A DNA stretch of 64,000 bases from Haemophilus parainfluenzae (lineage in GTDB: Bacteria; Pseudomonadota; Gammaproteobacteria; Enterobacterales; Pasteurellaceae). Made by a program: the position numbers and the translations under genes. The number at the start of each line of letters is the position of its first letter. The stretch's first letter is position 1. The notes beneath the pieces were generated by a model, which worked only from the letters and a program-made list of their open reading frames with translations, was not told where the DNA came from and did not search any database. The stretch covers positions 1 to 64,000 of the forward strand of contig NZ_QEPZ01000001.1 in NCBI RefSeq assembly GCF_003253005.1, read 5' to 3'. Of this stretch, positions 19,060 to 28,793 are shown in pieces.

Positions 19060-20237
19060 TGTCGTTTTACCAAAAAGCAGAAAAAACTCAATTTTGGCGC
19101 GTAGTTATCATGGCTTGCGCCGCTTTTATTTTTAATACCACGGAATTTGTACCTGTTGCTTTACTCACCGATATCGGACAAAGCTTTAATATGCAAACCT
19201 CTGATGTCGGCTTAATGATGACCGTTTATGCCTGGACAGTTCTTATTATGTCCCTGCCTGCAATGCTTGCCACAGGTAAAATGGAACGTAAAAGCTTACT
19301 CGTTAAGCTTTTCATCATTTTTATCATCGGACATATTCTTTCCGTAATTGCATGGAATTATTGGATTCTTCTTATTGCCCGTATGTGTATCGCGGTGGCC
19401 CATTCCGTATTCTGGTCCATCACCGCTTCTTTAGTGATGCGTGTTGCACCTAAAAATAAAAAGACACAAGCAATTGGTATGTTAGCCATTGGCACATCAC
19501 TGGCTACAATTCTCGGTTTGCCACTAGGACGACTAGTCGGTCAACTTGTGGGATGGCGCATTACCTTTTCGATTATTGGTATATTAGCTTTGGTGATAAT
19601 GTTCTTAATTATTCGCTTATTACCAACATTACCGAGTAAAAATGCTGGGTCAGTTTCAAGTTTGCCTATTTTGGCTAAACGTCCACTATTAATTGGACTT
19701 TATGCAACCACGGTAATTATTGTTTCGGCCCACTTTACAGCCTACACCTACATTGAGCCATTTATGATTCAAATCGGACATATGGATCCTAATCTCGCCA
19801 CTATGATTCTCTTGGTCTTTGGCATTTCAGGTGTAACCGCTAGTGTGATTTTTAACCGATTATACCGTTTAGGTGCCGCACAATTTATTATCCATGCGAT
19901 ACTGTTATTAGCGCTTTCTTTAGGATTTATGCTTACTTCAGCTGGCTATACCGCAACAATGTTTGCCTTAGCCTTTATTTGGGGAATTGGCATTTCCTGC
20001 ATTGGTTTAGCACTACAAATGCGTGTATTGCAACTTGCCCCCGATGCCACTGACGTAGCAACAGCCATTTTCTCGGGTATTTTTAATGCGGGAATTGGAG
20101 CTGGAGCACTCTTCGGGAATCAAATTATGCGACATGTAGGGCTTGAATACATTGGCTTTAGTGGTGCAGCATTAGCCATTATTGCACTAGGAATCTTTGT
20201 CTTATTCAACTTACGCTATCGCAATCAAAACGCCTAA
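19059..20237 (+). CDS. sotB: MFS sugar efflux transporter SotB
   Basis: 392 aa, 12-helix major facilitator. It shares long identical blocks with E. coli SotB, such as AAFIFNTTEFVPV, the IFWSITASL-type motif (here VFWSITASL), LGLPLGR and APDATDVA. E. coli SotB exports arabinose and lactose analogues; the natural substrate here is unknown. Last gene of the udk-dcd-asmA-like-sotB run. Confidence 0.88.
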   Translation: MSFYQKAEKTQFWRVVIMACAAFIFNTTEFVPVALLTDIGQSFNMQTSDVGLMMTVYAWTVLIMSLPAMLATGKMERKSLLVKLFIIFIIGHILSVIAWNYWILLIARMCIAVAHSVFWSITASLVMRVAPKNKKTQAIGMLAIGTSLATILGLPLGRLVGQLVGWRITFSIIGILALVIMFLIIRLLPTLPSKNAGSVSSLPILAKRPLLIGLYATTVIIVSAHFTAYTYIEPFMIQIGHMDPNLATMILLVFGISGVTASVIFNRLYRLGAAQFIIHAILLLALSLGFMLTSAGYTATMFALAFIWGIGISCIGLALQMRVLQLAPDATDVATAIFSGIFNAGIGAGALFGNQIMRHVGLEYIGFSGAALAIIALGIFVLFNLRYRNQNA

Positions 20238-20238
20238 A

Positions 20239-20272
20239 AAAATGACCGCACTTACTCAAGTGCGGTCATTTT
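20239..20272. terminator. Bidirectional uptake-signal terminator
   Basis: Perfect 15-bp stem built from inverted uptake signals (20239-20253 with 20258-20272), 4-nt loop, flanked by A and T tracts. It lies between convergent sotB and dppF. Confidence 0.9.
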
Positions 20273-20284
20273 CTTTTCTCTTTT

Positions 20285-21268
20285 CTAATCGAGATGGAAG
20301 CAAGCAATGAGCTTACCATCAGGATATTTTTCCAATTTAGGCTGCTCATTTCGACATTTATCGGTCTCTTTCCAACAACGTGGATTAAATGCACAGCCTT
20401 TTGGTGGATTAATCGGACTTGGTAATTCCCCGGTTAATTTAATCCGTTGACGACGTAATTCAGGTGACAATCTTGGTGTCGCTGAAAGTAAAGCTTGCGT
20501 ATAAGGATGTTGTGGATTTTTAAAGATCTGCTCTTTTGTGCCCATTTCAACACAGCGGCCTAAATACATCACCATCACTTCATCAGCAATGTGTTCAACC
20601 ACTGAAAGATCATGTGAAATAAACACATAAGATAAACCAAGCTCAGCTTGTAAATCCATCATCAAATTCAGCACTTGTGCACGAACAGATACGTCTAAAG
20701 CTGAAACAGGTTCATCCGTTACAACCACGTCAGGATCAAGCATTAGACCACGAGCAATCGCGATACGCTGACGTTGACCACCCGAAAACATATGTGGATA
20801 GCGATCATAAAACTCGGCACTTAATCCCACTTTCGCCATCATGGATAACACTTTTTCTTTACGTTCTTTTGCCGATAGATTGGTATTGATGACTAATGGT
20901 TCTTCCAAAATTGTGCCGATTTTCTTACGCGGATTTAGTGATGCATAAGGGTTTTGAAACACAATTTGGATTTTCTGACGGCGCAATGCTTTCGTTTCGT
21001 GATCATTCACTAAGAAATTTTGCCCGTTGTAATATAACTCCCCTTCTGTCGGTTCTTCTATCATCGTCAAAAGACGACCAAGCGTCGATTTACCACAACC
21101 TGACTCACCCACTACAGCGAGGGTTTTACCTCGCTCTAAGGAAAAAGACACGCCATCTAATGCTTTCACTTGCTGTGTTTTAGCAAACATCCCTTTTTTG
21201 ACAGGATAATATTTCTTCAGCCCAATGGCATTGAGCAATGGAGCATTTTCTTGTGCGACATCAGACAT
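20285..21268 (-). CDS. dppF: Dipeptide ABC transporter ATPase DppF
   Basis: 327 aa from ATG 21268, chosen because AAGGAG lies 9 nt upstream; an in-frame ATG seven codons earlier (21289) has no such site. Walker [10 protein letters not shown], signature [15 protein letters not shown] and Walker [12 protein letters not shown], with the C-terminal oligopeptide-transporter extension containing CAFNPRC. Overlaps the end of dppD by 8 bp. Last gene of dppBCDF, which imports dipeptides; in H. influenzae this transporter also serves heme and glutathione uptake with HbpA. Confidence 0.95.
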   Translation of the reverse strand: MSDVAQENAPLLNAIGLKKYYPVKKGMFAKTQQVKALDGVSFSLERGKTLAVVGESGCGKSTLGRLLTMIEEPTEGELYYNGQNFLVNDHETKALRRQKIQIVFQNPYASLNPRKKIGTILEEPLVINTNLSAKERKEKVLSMMAKVGLSAEFYDRYPHMFSGGQRQRIAIARGLMLDPDVVVTDEPVSALDVSVRAQVLNLMMDLQAELGLSYVFISHDLSVVEHIADEVMVMYLGRCVEMGTKEQIFKNPQHPYTQALLSATPRLSPELRRQRIKLTGELPSPINPPKGCAFNPRCWKETDKCRNEQPKLEKYPDGKLIACFHLD

Positions 21269-22244
21269 TGCTAGGTTCTCCTTGGGCATTTAATGGGGTA
21301 TGACATTTAACTTGTCTATTCCCTACTTGGCGCAATTCAGGTTCCACTCGTCGACAAAGATCCATTGCATACGGACAGCGTGGATTTAACAAACAGCCTT
21401 GTGGGCGATCGTATTTACCTGGCACCACTCCGGGTAAAGATTGCAAACGAGATTTACCTTCTGCAAACTCCGGTAAAGAACGCAATAACGCTTGAGTGTA
21501 AGGATGTTTTGGTTCACGGAAAATATCTTCTGCTCGTCCTTCTTCCACTACTTGTCCCGCATACATCACAATAATACGATGCGCCGCTTCTGCAACTAAC
21601 GCAAGATCGTGCGTGATCAGAATCAACGACATACATTCTTTTTGCTGTAACTCAAGCAACAAATCTACAATTTGAGCTTGAATGGTCACATCCAGTGCGG
21701 TGGTTGGTTCATCTGCAATGAGCAATCTCGGTTTACATGCAATCGCCATAGCAATCATAACGCGTTGGCTCATCCCGCCAGAAAGCTGATGCGGATAAAC
21801 ATCAATACGTGATTCAGGATCAGGAATACCGACTAAGCGTAATAGCTCTAAGGTGCGTTCACGGCGTTCTTTTTTGCTGCCGCCTTGATGCGCCTTAATC
21901 GCTTCCATAACTTGGAAACCTACGGTATAAGCAGGGTTTAAGCTTGTCATCGGGTCTTGGAAGATCATGGCAATATCTGCGCCAACTAATTTCCGCTTTT
22001 CTTTTGGCGGTAAGCTTAAAAGATCTTTTCCGTCAAATTCTAGGCCTTTCGCTGATACACGCCCTGGAAAATCAATCAAGCCCATCACTGCAAGGGAACT
22101 CACTGATTTCCCTGAACCCGACTCTCCAACAATGCCTAATACTTCGCCTTGATTAACTTGGTAGCTAATACGATCCACCGCTTTAAAAGGTGCTTTTTCA
22201 TCACCAAAGTGAACAGAAAGCGCTTTTACATCTAACAATGCCAT
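21261..22244 (-). CDS. dppD: Dipeptide ABC transporter ATPase DppD
   Basis: 327 aa. Walker [10 protein letters not shown], signature [15 protein letters not shown], Walker [13 protein letters not shown]. The C-terminal cysteine-bearing segment ([14 protein letters not shown]) is typical of DppD/OppD, some of which hold an iron-sulfur cluster there. Heterodimerises with DppF. 8 bp from dppC. Confidence 0.95.
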   Translation of the reverse strand: MALLDVKALSVHFGDEKAPFKAVDRISYQVNQGEVLGIVGESGSGKSVSSLAVMGLIDFPGRVSAKGLEFDGKDLLSLPPKEKRKLVGADIAMIFQDPMTSLNPAYTVGFQVMEAIKAHQGGSKKERRERTLELLRLVGIPDPESRIDVYPHQLSGGMSQRVMIAMAIACKPRLLIADEPTTALDVTIQAQIVDLLLELQQKECMSLILITHDLALVAEAAHRIIVMYAGQVVEEGRAEDIFREPKHPYTQALLRSLPEFAEGKSRLQSLPGVVPGKYDRPQGCLLNPRCPYAMDLCRRVEPELRQVGNRQVKCHTPLNAQGEPSNV

Positions 22245-22252
22245 TCTGCCCC

Positions 22253-23149
22253 CTATTGTTTTAATTTTGGATCGAGTGCATCACGCAACCCATCACCCAT
22301 TAAGTTAAATGCTAAAACAAGCGATAAAATTACTAAACCTGGAATAGTAACCAACCAGTTTGCAGCCTGCATAAAGCTACGTGATTCAGATAACATAGTA
22401 CCCAATTCTGGTGTTGGTGGTTTGGCACCAATACCTAAGAAACCTAAAGTCGCTAATTCTAAAATAGCGTTAGAAATCCCCATCGTCATTTGTACAATGA
22501 GAGGTGCTAGGCAATTCGGTAAAATGACAATAAACATTAAACGTAATACGCTTGCTCCCGCCACTCGTGAAGAGGTGACATAATCTCTGTTTTTCTCATT
22601 CAATACCGCCGCACGTGTTAAACGCACATAACTTGGAATGGATACCACGGCAATCGCCAACGTCGCATTCGTTAAAGAAGGCTCTAAAATTGACACCACC
22701 ACAATGGTTAAAAGCAAGTTTGGGATAGCCAACATAATGTCAATAAAACGAACAATTAATGTATCTAATGCCCCGCCATAATAGCCGGCAAGCAAACCAA
22801 GACTCGTCCCTAAAATGCAAGATAAAATCACAATAATGAAACCCGCAAAAACAGAAATGCGTGTACCATAAATAATACGAGAAAGAATATCTCGGCCAAT
22901 GTCATCTGTACCCAGTAAATAAGCAGAATTACCACCGTCATACCAAGCTGGTGGTAGCAATAAAGCTGAACGATTTTGTTCGATAGGATCAAAAGGTGCT
23001 ATCCAAGGGGCAAAAATACTGATTAATGCCACAGCAAGGATAAAAGTGAGGCCAATCACCGCCCCTTTATTTTGTTTGAAATAAAACCAAAACTCCTGCA
23101 ACGGTGTGCGAGGAGCAAAAGTTTCAATAGATAGAGTTTGTTCCGTCAT
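22253..23149 (-). CDS. dppC: Dipeptide ABC transporter permease DppC
   Basis: 298 aa. OppC-type N-terminal domain, then the BPD-type permease domain with the ATPase-contact loop ([19 protein letters not shown]). The [20 protein letters not shown] stretch is a hallmark of DppC/OppC proteins. Twelve bp after dppB, same operon. Confidence 0.95.
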   Translation of the reverse strand: MTEQTLSIETFAPRTPLQEFWFYFKQNKGAVIGLTFILAVALISIFAPWIAPFDPIEQNRSALLLPPAWYDGGNSAYLLGTDDIGRDILSRIIYGTRISVFAGFIIVILSCILGTSLGLLAGYYGGALDTLIVRFIDIMLAIPNLLLTIVVVSILEPSLTNATLAIAVVSIPSYVRLTRAAVLNEKNRDYVTSSRVAGASVLRLMFIVILPNCLAPLIVQMTMGISNAILELATLGFLGIGAKPPTPELGTMLSESRSFMQAANWLVTIPGLVILSLVLAFNLMGDGLRDALDPKLKQ

Positions 23150-23161
23150 TAATAAGGCTCC

Positions 23162-24166
23162 TTATTGATGGCGAATACGTGGGTTTACCACGCCATAAAG
23201 TAAATCGATCGTCAAATTCACCACAATAATAATTGTAGCAATAATCAACACGGCGCCTTGTAAGACGGGATAATCGCGATTGATAATCGCATCAATGATC
23301 CATTTACCAATGCCTGGCCATGAGAAAATTGTTTCGGTTAAAACTGCACCAGATAATAATTGTCCTACAATCAAGCCCACAACGGTCACAACAGGGATAA
23401 GTGCATTGCGTAGCGCATGAAAAATGACAATTCGGGAATAACTTAAGCCTTTCGCTTTTGCAGTACGAATATAATCTTCCCCTAACACTTCCAACATTGA
23501 AGAACGTGTCATTCTAGTAATTACTGCAAGTGGAATAGTACCTAATACAATAGCTGGTAGAATCAATGACTTAACTGCATTTTCAAAAGCGCCTGGCACA
23601 CCTGAAAGCCAAGTATCGATTAACATAAAACCGGTTGGTGTATCGATCCAGAAACTGTCTTCTAAACGTCCCCCTTGTGGCAAACCAAACCAAGGTGAAA
23701 CATATAAGATCAAAATTAATCCCCACCAGAAAATTGGCATGGAATAACCAGTTAAGGACATGGCTGTCACAGTATGAGAAATCCAGCTATCTTTTTTGAC
23801 GGCCGCAATCGTTCCTAACGTAATGCCAGCAATTAACGACCAAAATAGCGCAAAGAAAGCCAATTCAAACGTGGCAGGAAAGAGCGTGAAAAACTCCCTC
23901 AGAACAGGTTGTCGAGTACGGAATGATTCACCAAAATCGCCTTGTATTACATTACCAATATAATTGAAATATTGTTGATACAACGGTAAATCAAGACCAA
24001 GTTGCTTCATCATTTGTTGATGAACTTCGGGTGTTAAACCTCGCTCTCCCATCATAATCTCCACGGGATCACCCGGAATAAAATGAATGAGAGCAAAAGT
24101 CACAAAAGTAATGGCGATAAAGGTAGGAATCACCATTAAAATACGTTTTAAAATAAATTTAAACAT
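23162..24166 (-). CDS. dppB: Dipeptide ABC transporter permease DppB
   Basis: 334 aa. Typical N terminus (RILMVIPTFIAITFVTFALIHF... type), GDPVEIMMGERG, and the cytoplasmic loop EDYIRTAKAKGLS. First gene of the operon. No binding-protein gene (dppA/hbpA) is adjacent, as in H. influenzae where the binding protein is encoded elsewhere. Lies 108 bp after uvrD on the same strand. Confidence 0.95.
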   Translation of the reverse strand: MFKFILKRILMVIPTFIAITFVTFALIHFIPGDPVEIMMGERGLTPEVHQQMMKQLGLDLPLYQQYFNYIGNVIQGDFGESFRTRQPVLREFFTLFPATFELAFFALFWSLIAGITLGTIAAVKKDSWISHTVTAMSLTGYSMPIFWWGLILILYVSPWFGLPQGGRLEDSFWIDTPTGFMLIDTWLSGVPGAFENAVKSLILPAIVLGTIPLAVITRMTRSSMLEVLGEDYIRTAKAKGLSYSRIVIFHALRNALIPVVTVVGLIVGQLLSGAVLTETIFSWPGIGKWIIDAIINRDYPVLQGAVLIIATIIIVVNLTIDLLYGVVNPRIRHQ

Positions 24167-24274
24167 CTACTTCCCACATGATAAAAGTGCGGTCGTTTCT
24201 TCGAACGTTTTCGCACTGGCATATTGAATATGAACACTACTATTCATACTCGTTGCAATAAAATCCTCCCGATT

Positions 24275-26452
24275 CTACCGCACTTTTTCTAATTTTGCCA
24301 AATGCGCAATCAGCCACTTAATGCCTTGAGCTTGGAAAGCAATTTGTAAACGGGTGTTATTGTCTGAGCCTTCAACGTTTATGACAGTGCCAAAACCAAA
24401 CTTTTCATGTTTCACTTTTTGTCCCATTTTCCATTCATTTTCTGGCAAACTCGTGCTTAAACTTCCTACTTTCGCTTGGTTTAATGCTCGAGTCACCGTT
24501 CCGCGCAAACGGATTTCTTGAATACACTCTGGTGGCAATTCTGTAATAAAACGTGAAGGTAAATGGCGTTCTTCTTTCGTGTAAACACGACGGCTTTCTG
24601 CATAACAAATCGTCAGTTTTTGCTTAGCTCGAGTAATGCCCACATAAGCAAGACGGCGTTCTTCCTCCAAACGACCAGGCTCTTCAAATGAACGGAAACT
24701 TGGGAATACGCCCTCTTCTACTCCCACCATAAATACGCGCGGGAACTCCAAGCCTTTTGCAGAGTGTAAGGTCATCATTTCCACACAAGATTGATGCGGC
24801 GAAGCCTGCTCTTCTCCCGCTTCTAAAGAAGCATGAGTTAAAAAGGCGGTAAGATCGGTCATATCCTCTGCTTCATCAGGTTTGATAAATTCTCGGGTTG
24901 CCGTCACCAATTCTTCTAAATTTTCAATGCGCACTTCACCTTTCTCGCCTTTTTCCTGTTTATACATATCGTATAAGCCAGAATGTTTAATCACGAAATC
25001 GGTCTGTGCAAACAGTGGCATCTCGGCTGTATCCACCTGTAAAGAATTAATCAACTCCTGGAAACGCAATAATGCAGTTGAAGCTCGCCCCGTTAGCATA
25101 TTTTCTTGTGTGGCCACTTGCACAGCTTGCCATAAGGTAATTTGACGTTCACGGGTTAAATTTCGTAACACATCTAAAGTACGATCGCCAATACCACGTG
25201 TAGGGGTATTAATTACTCGTTCAAACGCGGCATCATCTTGACGATTATTAATTAAACGTAAATATGCCAACGCATCTTTAATTTCTTGGCGTTCGAAGAA
25301 TCGCATCCCGCCATAAATTCGATAAGGAATTTGACAACGAATCAAGGCTTCTTCAATGACACGAGATTGGCTATTACTACGATATAAAACAGCACAATCA
25401 TCTAATTTCCCACCGTCATCTACCCAGTTTTGGATTTGAGACGCCACAAATTTCGCTTCATCTAACTCATTAAATGCTGCATAAATACCAACTGGCTCGC
25501 CCATTTCACCGTCGGTCCATAAATTCTTACCGAGACGATCGCTATTATTCGAAATAAGTTGGTTGGCACTTTTCAGAATATTGCCGGTAGAGCGATAATT
25601 TTGCTCCAAACGAATAGTTTCAGCATTGAAATCTTTTAGGAATTTTTGAATATTTTCGACCTGTGCACCACGCCAACCATAAATGGATTGGTCATCATCG
25701 CCCACAATCATCACTTTGCCCGTATTACCGGCAAGAATTTTGATCCAGGCATATTGGATTTTATTGGTATCTTGAAACTCATCCACCAAAACATGCTGAA
25801 AACGTTGCTGATAACGTTGCAAAATCACGGGCTTTTTAGCAAATAATTCATACGCACGAATTAACAATTCAGCAAAATCCACCAAGCCCGCACGATCACA
25901 AGTATCTTGATAAATTTGATAAATCTTAATCCACTCTTTTTCCTGACGGTCACCAAAATCATTAATATCTTGCGGTCTTAAACCTTCATCTTTTTTATTA
26001 TTGATATACCAGCACGCTTGTTTCGGCGGAAACGCTTTATCATCATAATTGTGTAATTTCATCAAGCGTTTCACTAAACGAAGCTGATCTTCAGAATCCA
26101 AAATTTGGAAATCTTGTGGCAAGTTCACATCTAAATGGTGAGCGCGTAATAATCGATGGGCAATGCTATGGAATGTGCCAATCCACATGCCAAATAAATT
26201 GGATTGAGCATGTTTGGATAAAGTATCTTGAATACGATGTCGCATTTCAGCAGCGGCTTTATTGGTAAAAGTAACCGCCATAATGCTGCCTTCAGAAATA
26301 CTTTCTACGGCAATCAACCAAGCAATACGATGAGTCAATACACGAGTTTTACCACTTCCAGCACCAGCAAGCACAAGGTAATTGCCACGTGGTGCAGCCA
26401 CTGCTTCACGTTGTTTATCATTCAAGCCATCAAGTAATTCTGAAATATCCAT
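24275..26452 (-). CDS. uvrD: DNA helicase II, UvrD
   Basis: 725 aa, usual size. A superfamily 1A 3'-5' helicase for nucleotide excision and mismatch repair. Motifs: I LAGAGSGKTRVLTHR, II VDEFQDTN, III GDDDQSIYGWRGA, IV about RLEQNYRST, V TLHSAKGLEFPRVF, VI YVGITRAK. The C-terminal tail binds RNA polymerase in E. coli (here WKMGQKVKHEKFGFGTV). Preceded by a strong promoter overlapped downstream by a LexA box, so it is probably SOS-induced. Confidence 0.97.
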   Translation of the reverse strand: MDISELLDGLNDKQREAVAAPRGNYLVLAGAGSGKTRVLTHRIAWLIAVESISEGSIMAVTFTNKAAAEMRHRIQDTLSKHAQSNLFGMWIGTFHSIAHRLLRAHHLDVNLPQDFQILDSEDQLRLVKRLMKLHNYDDKAFPPKQACWYINNKKDEGLRPQDINDFGDRQEKEWIKIYQIYQDTCDRAGLVDFAELLIRAYELFAKKPVILQRYQQRFQHVLVDEFQDTNKIQYAWIKILAGNTGKVMIVGDDDQSIYGWRGAQVENIQKFLKDFNAETIRLEQNYRSTGNILKSANQLISNNSDRLGKNLWTDGEMGEPVGIYAAFNELDEAKFVASQIQNWVDDGGKLDDCAVLYRSNSQSRVIEEALIRCQIPYRIYGGMRFFERQEIKDALAYLRLINNRQDDAAFERVINTPTRGIGDRTLDVLRNLTRERQITLWQAVQVATQENMLTGRASTALLRFQELINSLQVDTAEMPLFAQTDFVIKHSGLYDMYKQEKGEKGEVRIENLEELVTATREFIKPDEAEDMTDLTAFLTHASLEAGEEQASPHQSCVEMMTLHSAKGLEFPRVFMVGVEEGVFPSFRSFEEPGRLEEERRLAYVGITRAKQKLTICYAESRRVYTKEERHLPSRFITELPPECIQEIRLRGTVTRALNQAKVGSLSTSLPENEWKMGQKVKHEKFGFGTVINVEGSDNNTRLQIAFQAQGIKWLIAHLAKLEKVR

Positions 26453-26467
26453 TGCTCTTATTTTAAT

Positions 26468-26514
26468 CTGGTTAAATTTACAGGGATTATAGTGGGAATT
26501 ATACTTTTAAACAA
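26468..26514 (-). promoter_or_regulatory. uvrD promoter with LexA (SOS) box
   Basis: Minus strand: -35 TTGTTT (26509-26514), 17-bp spacer, -10 TATAAT (26486-26491). Directly downstream, 26468-26483 is CTG-N10-CAG with an A/T-rich centre, the LexA-box form, covering the expected transcription start, 15 bp before the uvrD ATG. uvrD is an SOS gene in E. coli, which supports the reading. Confidence 0.8.
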
Positions 26515-26595
26515 TATATTTACAAATATCCCCCATCCGCTTAATATTAGCCGCCCTAACAATACTTATAAATTAAGGAACCAAAAGGAAACACA

Positions 26596-27642
26596 ATGTC
26601 AATTAAAACAACGCTAAAATTAACCGCACTTTCAGCCCTAACCGCCCTCGCGTACACTTCTCACGCACAGGCTGAAGGAAAACTTACCGTCTATTGCAGC
26701 GTACAAAACGTACTATGCGAAAAAGTCACGCAAGCCTTTAGTAAAAAATACAATGTAGATGCACAATTTGTGCGTAATAGTACAGGCGTCGTATTAGGCA
26801 AAATTAAAGCTGAAAAAGAAAACCCACAAGCTGATTTCTGGTTTGGTGGCACCATTGAACCTCATCTTCAAGCGGCTGAATTAGGCTTACTTGAATCCTA
26901 TCGTTCCCCATTACAAAAAGACATCATGCCACAATTTAAATCTTTAATGGAGCAACGTGGTAATTTCACTTCTATTATTTACTTAATGGAACTAGGCATT
27001 GGGGTCAATACTAAAAAATTGAAAGAATTGAATATTCCTGCCCCAAAATGTTATGCAGATCTGATAAAACCAGAATATCAAGGTCAAATTCAATATCCAG
27101 ATCCTCGCGTTTCGGGTACAGGTTATTCACTTATCAGTACTTTTTCCACATTATGGGGAGAAGAAAAAGCTTTCGATTATTTGAAAAAATTAGAACCTAA
27201 TCTCATGCAACATACCAAAACAGGTCTTGCGAGCAACTATTTGGCTAACGGTACCGTAGCGATTGATTTAGGTTTTATGCTGGTTTACCTGCGTGAGAAG
27301 AAAAATGGTGCGCCAGTTGAAGGTATTTTACCATGCGAAGGCGTAGGTTATTCTTTAGGCGGGGCAAGCATCATTAAAGGATCTAGAAATCTTGATAATG
27401 CCAAACTGTTTATGGATTTTGTGCTAAGCAAAGAAGCCCAAGAAATTCCTTGGAAAGAATCAGACTCTTATCAACTTCCAACCAATATCCATGCAGAACC
27501 TGCACCAGGTTTCCTGCCAGCTAGCAAATTAAAACTGATAGATATTGATTTTATGAAATTTGGTACGGATCAAGAAGGCAAACGCCTGACTCAACGTTGG
27601 GTTTCTGAAGTACTCTTAGAGGGTAAATCGCCAAAAGAATAA
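26596..27642 (+). CDS. Orphan AfuA-like binding protein with altered ligand site
   Basis: 348 aa, signal peptide of about 27 residues (ending SHAQAEG). Colinear with both AfuA proteins at 14237 and 15409, including all four cysteines (34, 41, 152, 248). At the sugar-phosphate contacts, however, His, Asp and Glu of AfuA are Leu229, Val230 and Ser253. It should therefore bind something else. No permease or ATPase adjoins it; it is divergent from uvrD and convergent with fdhD. It may deliver to AfuBC or act alone. Confidence 0.88.
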   Translation: MSIKTTLKLTALSALTALAYTSHAQAEGKLTVYCSVQNVLCEKVTQAFSKKYNVDAQFVRNSTGVVLGKIKAEKENPQADFWFGGTIEPHLQAAELGLLESYRSPLQKDIMPQFKSLMEQRGNFTSIIYLMELGIGVNTKKLKELNIPAPKCYADLIKPEYQGQIQYPDPRVSGTGYSLISTFSTLWGEEKAFDYLKKLEPNLMQHTKTGLASNYLANGTVAIDLGFMLVYLREKKNGAPVEGILPCEGVGYSLGGASIIKGSRNLDNAKLFMDFVLSKEAQEIPWKESDSYQLPTNIHAEPAPGFLPASKLKLIDIDFMKFGTDQEGKRLTQRWVSEVLLEGKSPKE

Positions 27643-27650
27643 ACGGAATA

Positions 27651-27697
27651 AAAAAAAGTGCGGTCAAAAATAAGAATGTTTTGACTGCACTTTTTTT
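27651..27697. terminator. Bidirectional terminator with a decayed uptake signal
   Basis: 19-bp stem (27651-27669 with 27679-27697) with one G-U pair; the right arm carries ACTGCACTT in place of ACCGCACTT. It lies between the convergent orphan binding protein and fdhD. Confidence 0.85.
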
Positions 27698-27709
27698 TAA
27701 CATATGAAA

Positions 27710-28519
27710 CTAAGCTAAAACAAATCGCTCTTTCCCAGAATAAATATTGGCTTTTCCTGGGCGAGCAAAGCCGATAAGGGAAAGATTGTGTTGTTCAGCC
27801 ATATTGACGGCAAGATCTGTTGCTGCAGAAATCGCAACAAGTAATTCGATACCACAAGCTACCGATTTTTGAACCATTTCATAACTGGCTCGACTTGAAA
27901 CAAGTACAAATCCTTGCGGTTGATTTTGTTTAGCATGCCAGCCAATTAATTTATCTAGCGCTACATGTCGCCCTACATCTTCTCGAATCGCAAGTAAATT
28001 GCCGGATAAATCAAAAAAGGCCGCTGCATGTGTTGCGCCTGTTTCTTTTCCGAGTTCTTGATTGGCTTGTAATTGTTCTAAACAGCCATCTAATAAATTT
28101 AAATTAACTTGGAAAGTGCGGTCTAATTTTGGCAATTTTTTATAAACTTGTGAGATTTGTTCTGTGCCGCAAATGCCACATCCTGTTCTGCCTGTTAATG
28201 TTCGACGATGATCTTTTAATGCCACAAATTGACGGCTAGACAATTCAATTTGCACTTCAATACCATTGCATACTTCCACCACATCAATGCCATAAATATC
28301 CGATTTTTTCTCAATAATACCTTCTGCGAGTGAAAAGCCTAAAGCAAAATCCTCTAAATCTTGTGGAGAACACATCATGACGGTATGCGCAATACCATTA
28401 TAGACAAGAGAAACAGGGACTTCCGCAGCCAGACTATCTTGTTTTTCAATGAAAAGTGCGGTTGGATTTTCAGGTGTTTTTTTTAAAAAATTGATTGTTT
28501 TTTGGATTATCCAGTGCAT
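27710..28519 (-). CDS. fdhD: Formate dehydrogenase sulfurtransferase FdhD
   Basis: 269 aa. FdhD passes sulfur from IscS to the molybdenum cofactor of formate dehydrogenase. The essential CxxC lies in [11 protein letters not shown], about residue 115; [15 protein letters not shown] is the family signature. Divergent from fdnG, its client enzyme. Confidence 0.95.
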   Translation of the reverse strand: MHWIIQKTINFLKKTPENPTALFIEKQDSLAAEVPVSLVYNGIAHTVMMCSPQDLEDFALGFSLAEGIIEKKSDIYGIDVVEVCNGIEVQIELSSRQFVALKDHRRTLTGRTGCGICGTEQISQVYKKLPKLDRTFQVNLNLLDGCLEQLQANQELGKETGATHAAAFFDLSGNLLAIREDVGRHVALDKLIGWHAKQNQPQGFVLVSSRASYEMVQKSVACGIELLVAISAATDLAVNMAEQHNLSLIGFARPGKANIYSGKERFVLA

Positions 28520-28584
28520 TACTTTTTCCCAATAAAATGACTGTTGTAAAAATGTTACTTTTTTTTAACAAAAAATGTTTGTTT

Positions 28585-28600
28585 TGTGATCTATCTCAAG
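28585..28600. promoter_or_regulatory. Possible CRP/FNR-type site upstream of fdnG
   Basis: TGTGA-N6-TCAAG in an A/T-rich setting (CRP consensus TGTGA-N6-TCACA; the left half is perfect, the right half matches 3 of 5). It lies in the 274-bp fdhD-fdnG gap. Formate dehydrogenase-N genes are usually under FNR; I saw only partial FNR half-sites (TTGAT) there. No coding sequence is apparent in this gap. Confidence 0.4.
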
Positions 28601-28793
28601 TTTTAAAGCGATTATAACAAGTTTTGATTATAGATTTTCGGTTAAAAAATAGTTAAAATCGGCTCCGTTTAAATTGGTTATTATTATAATCAATTTAATG
28701 GTTGATACGTTATTTTAACGAAATCAAATAAATTATCTACACGAATTTATACTATCGAATATCTTAACGGTTCGCCGTTATGAAGGAGTGATT

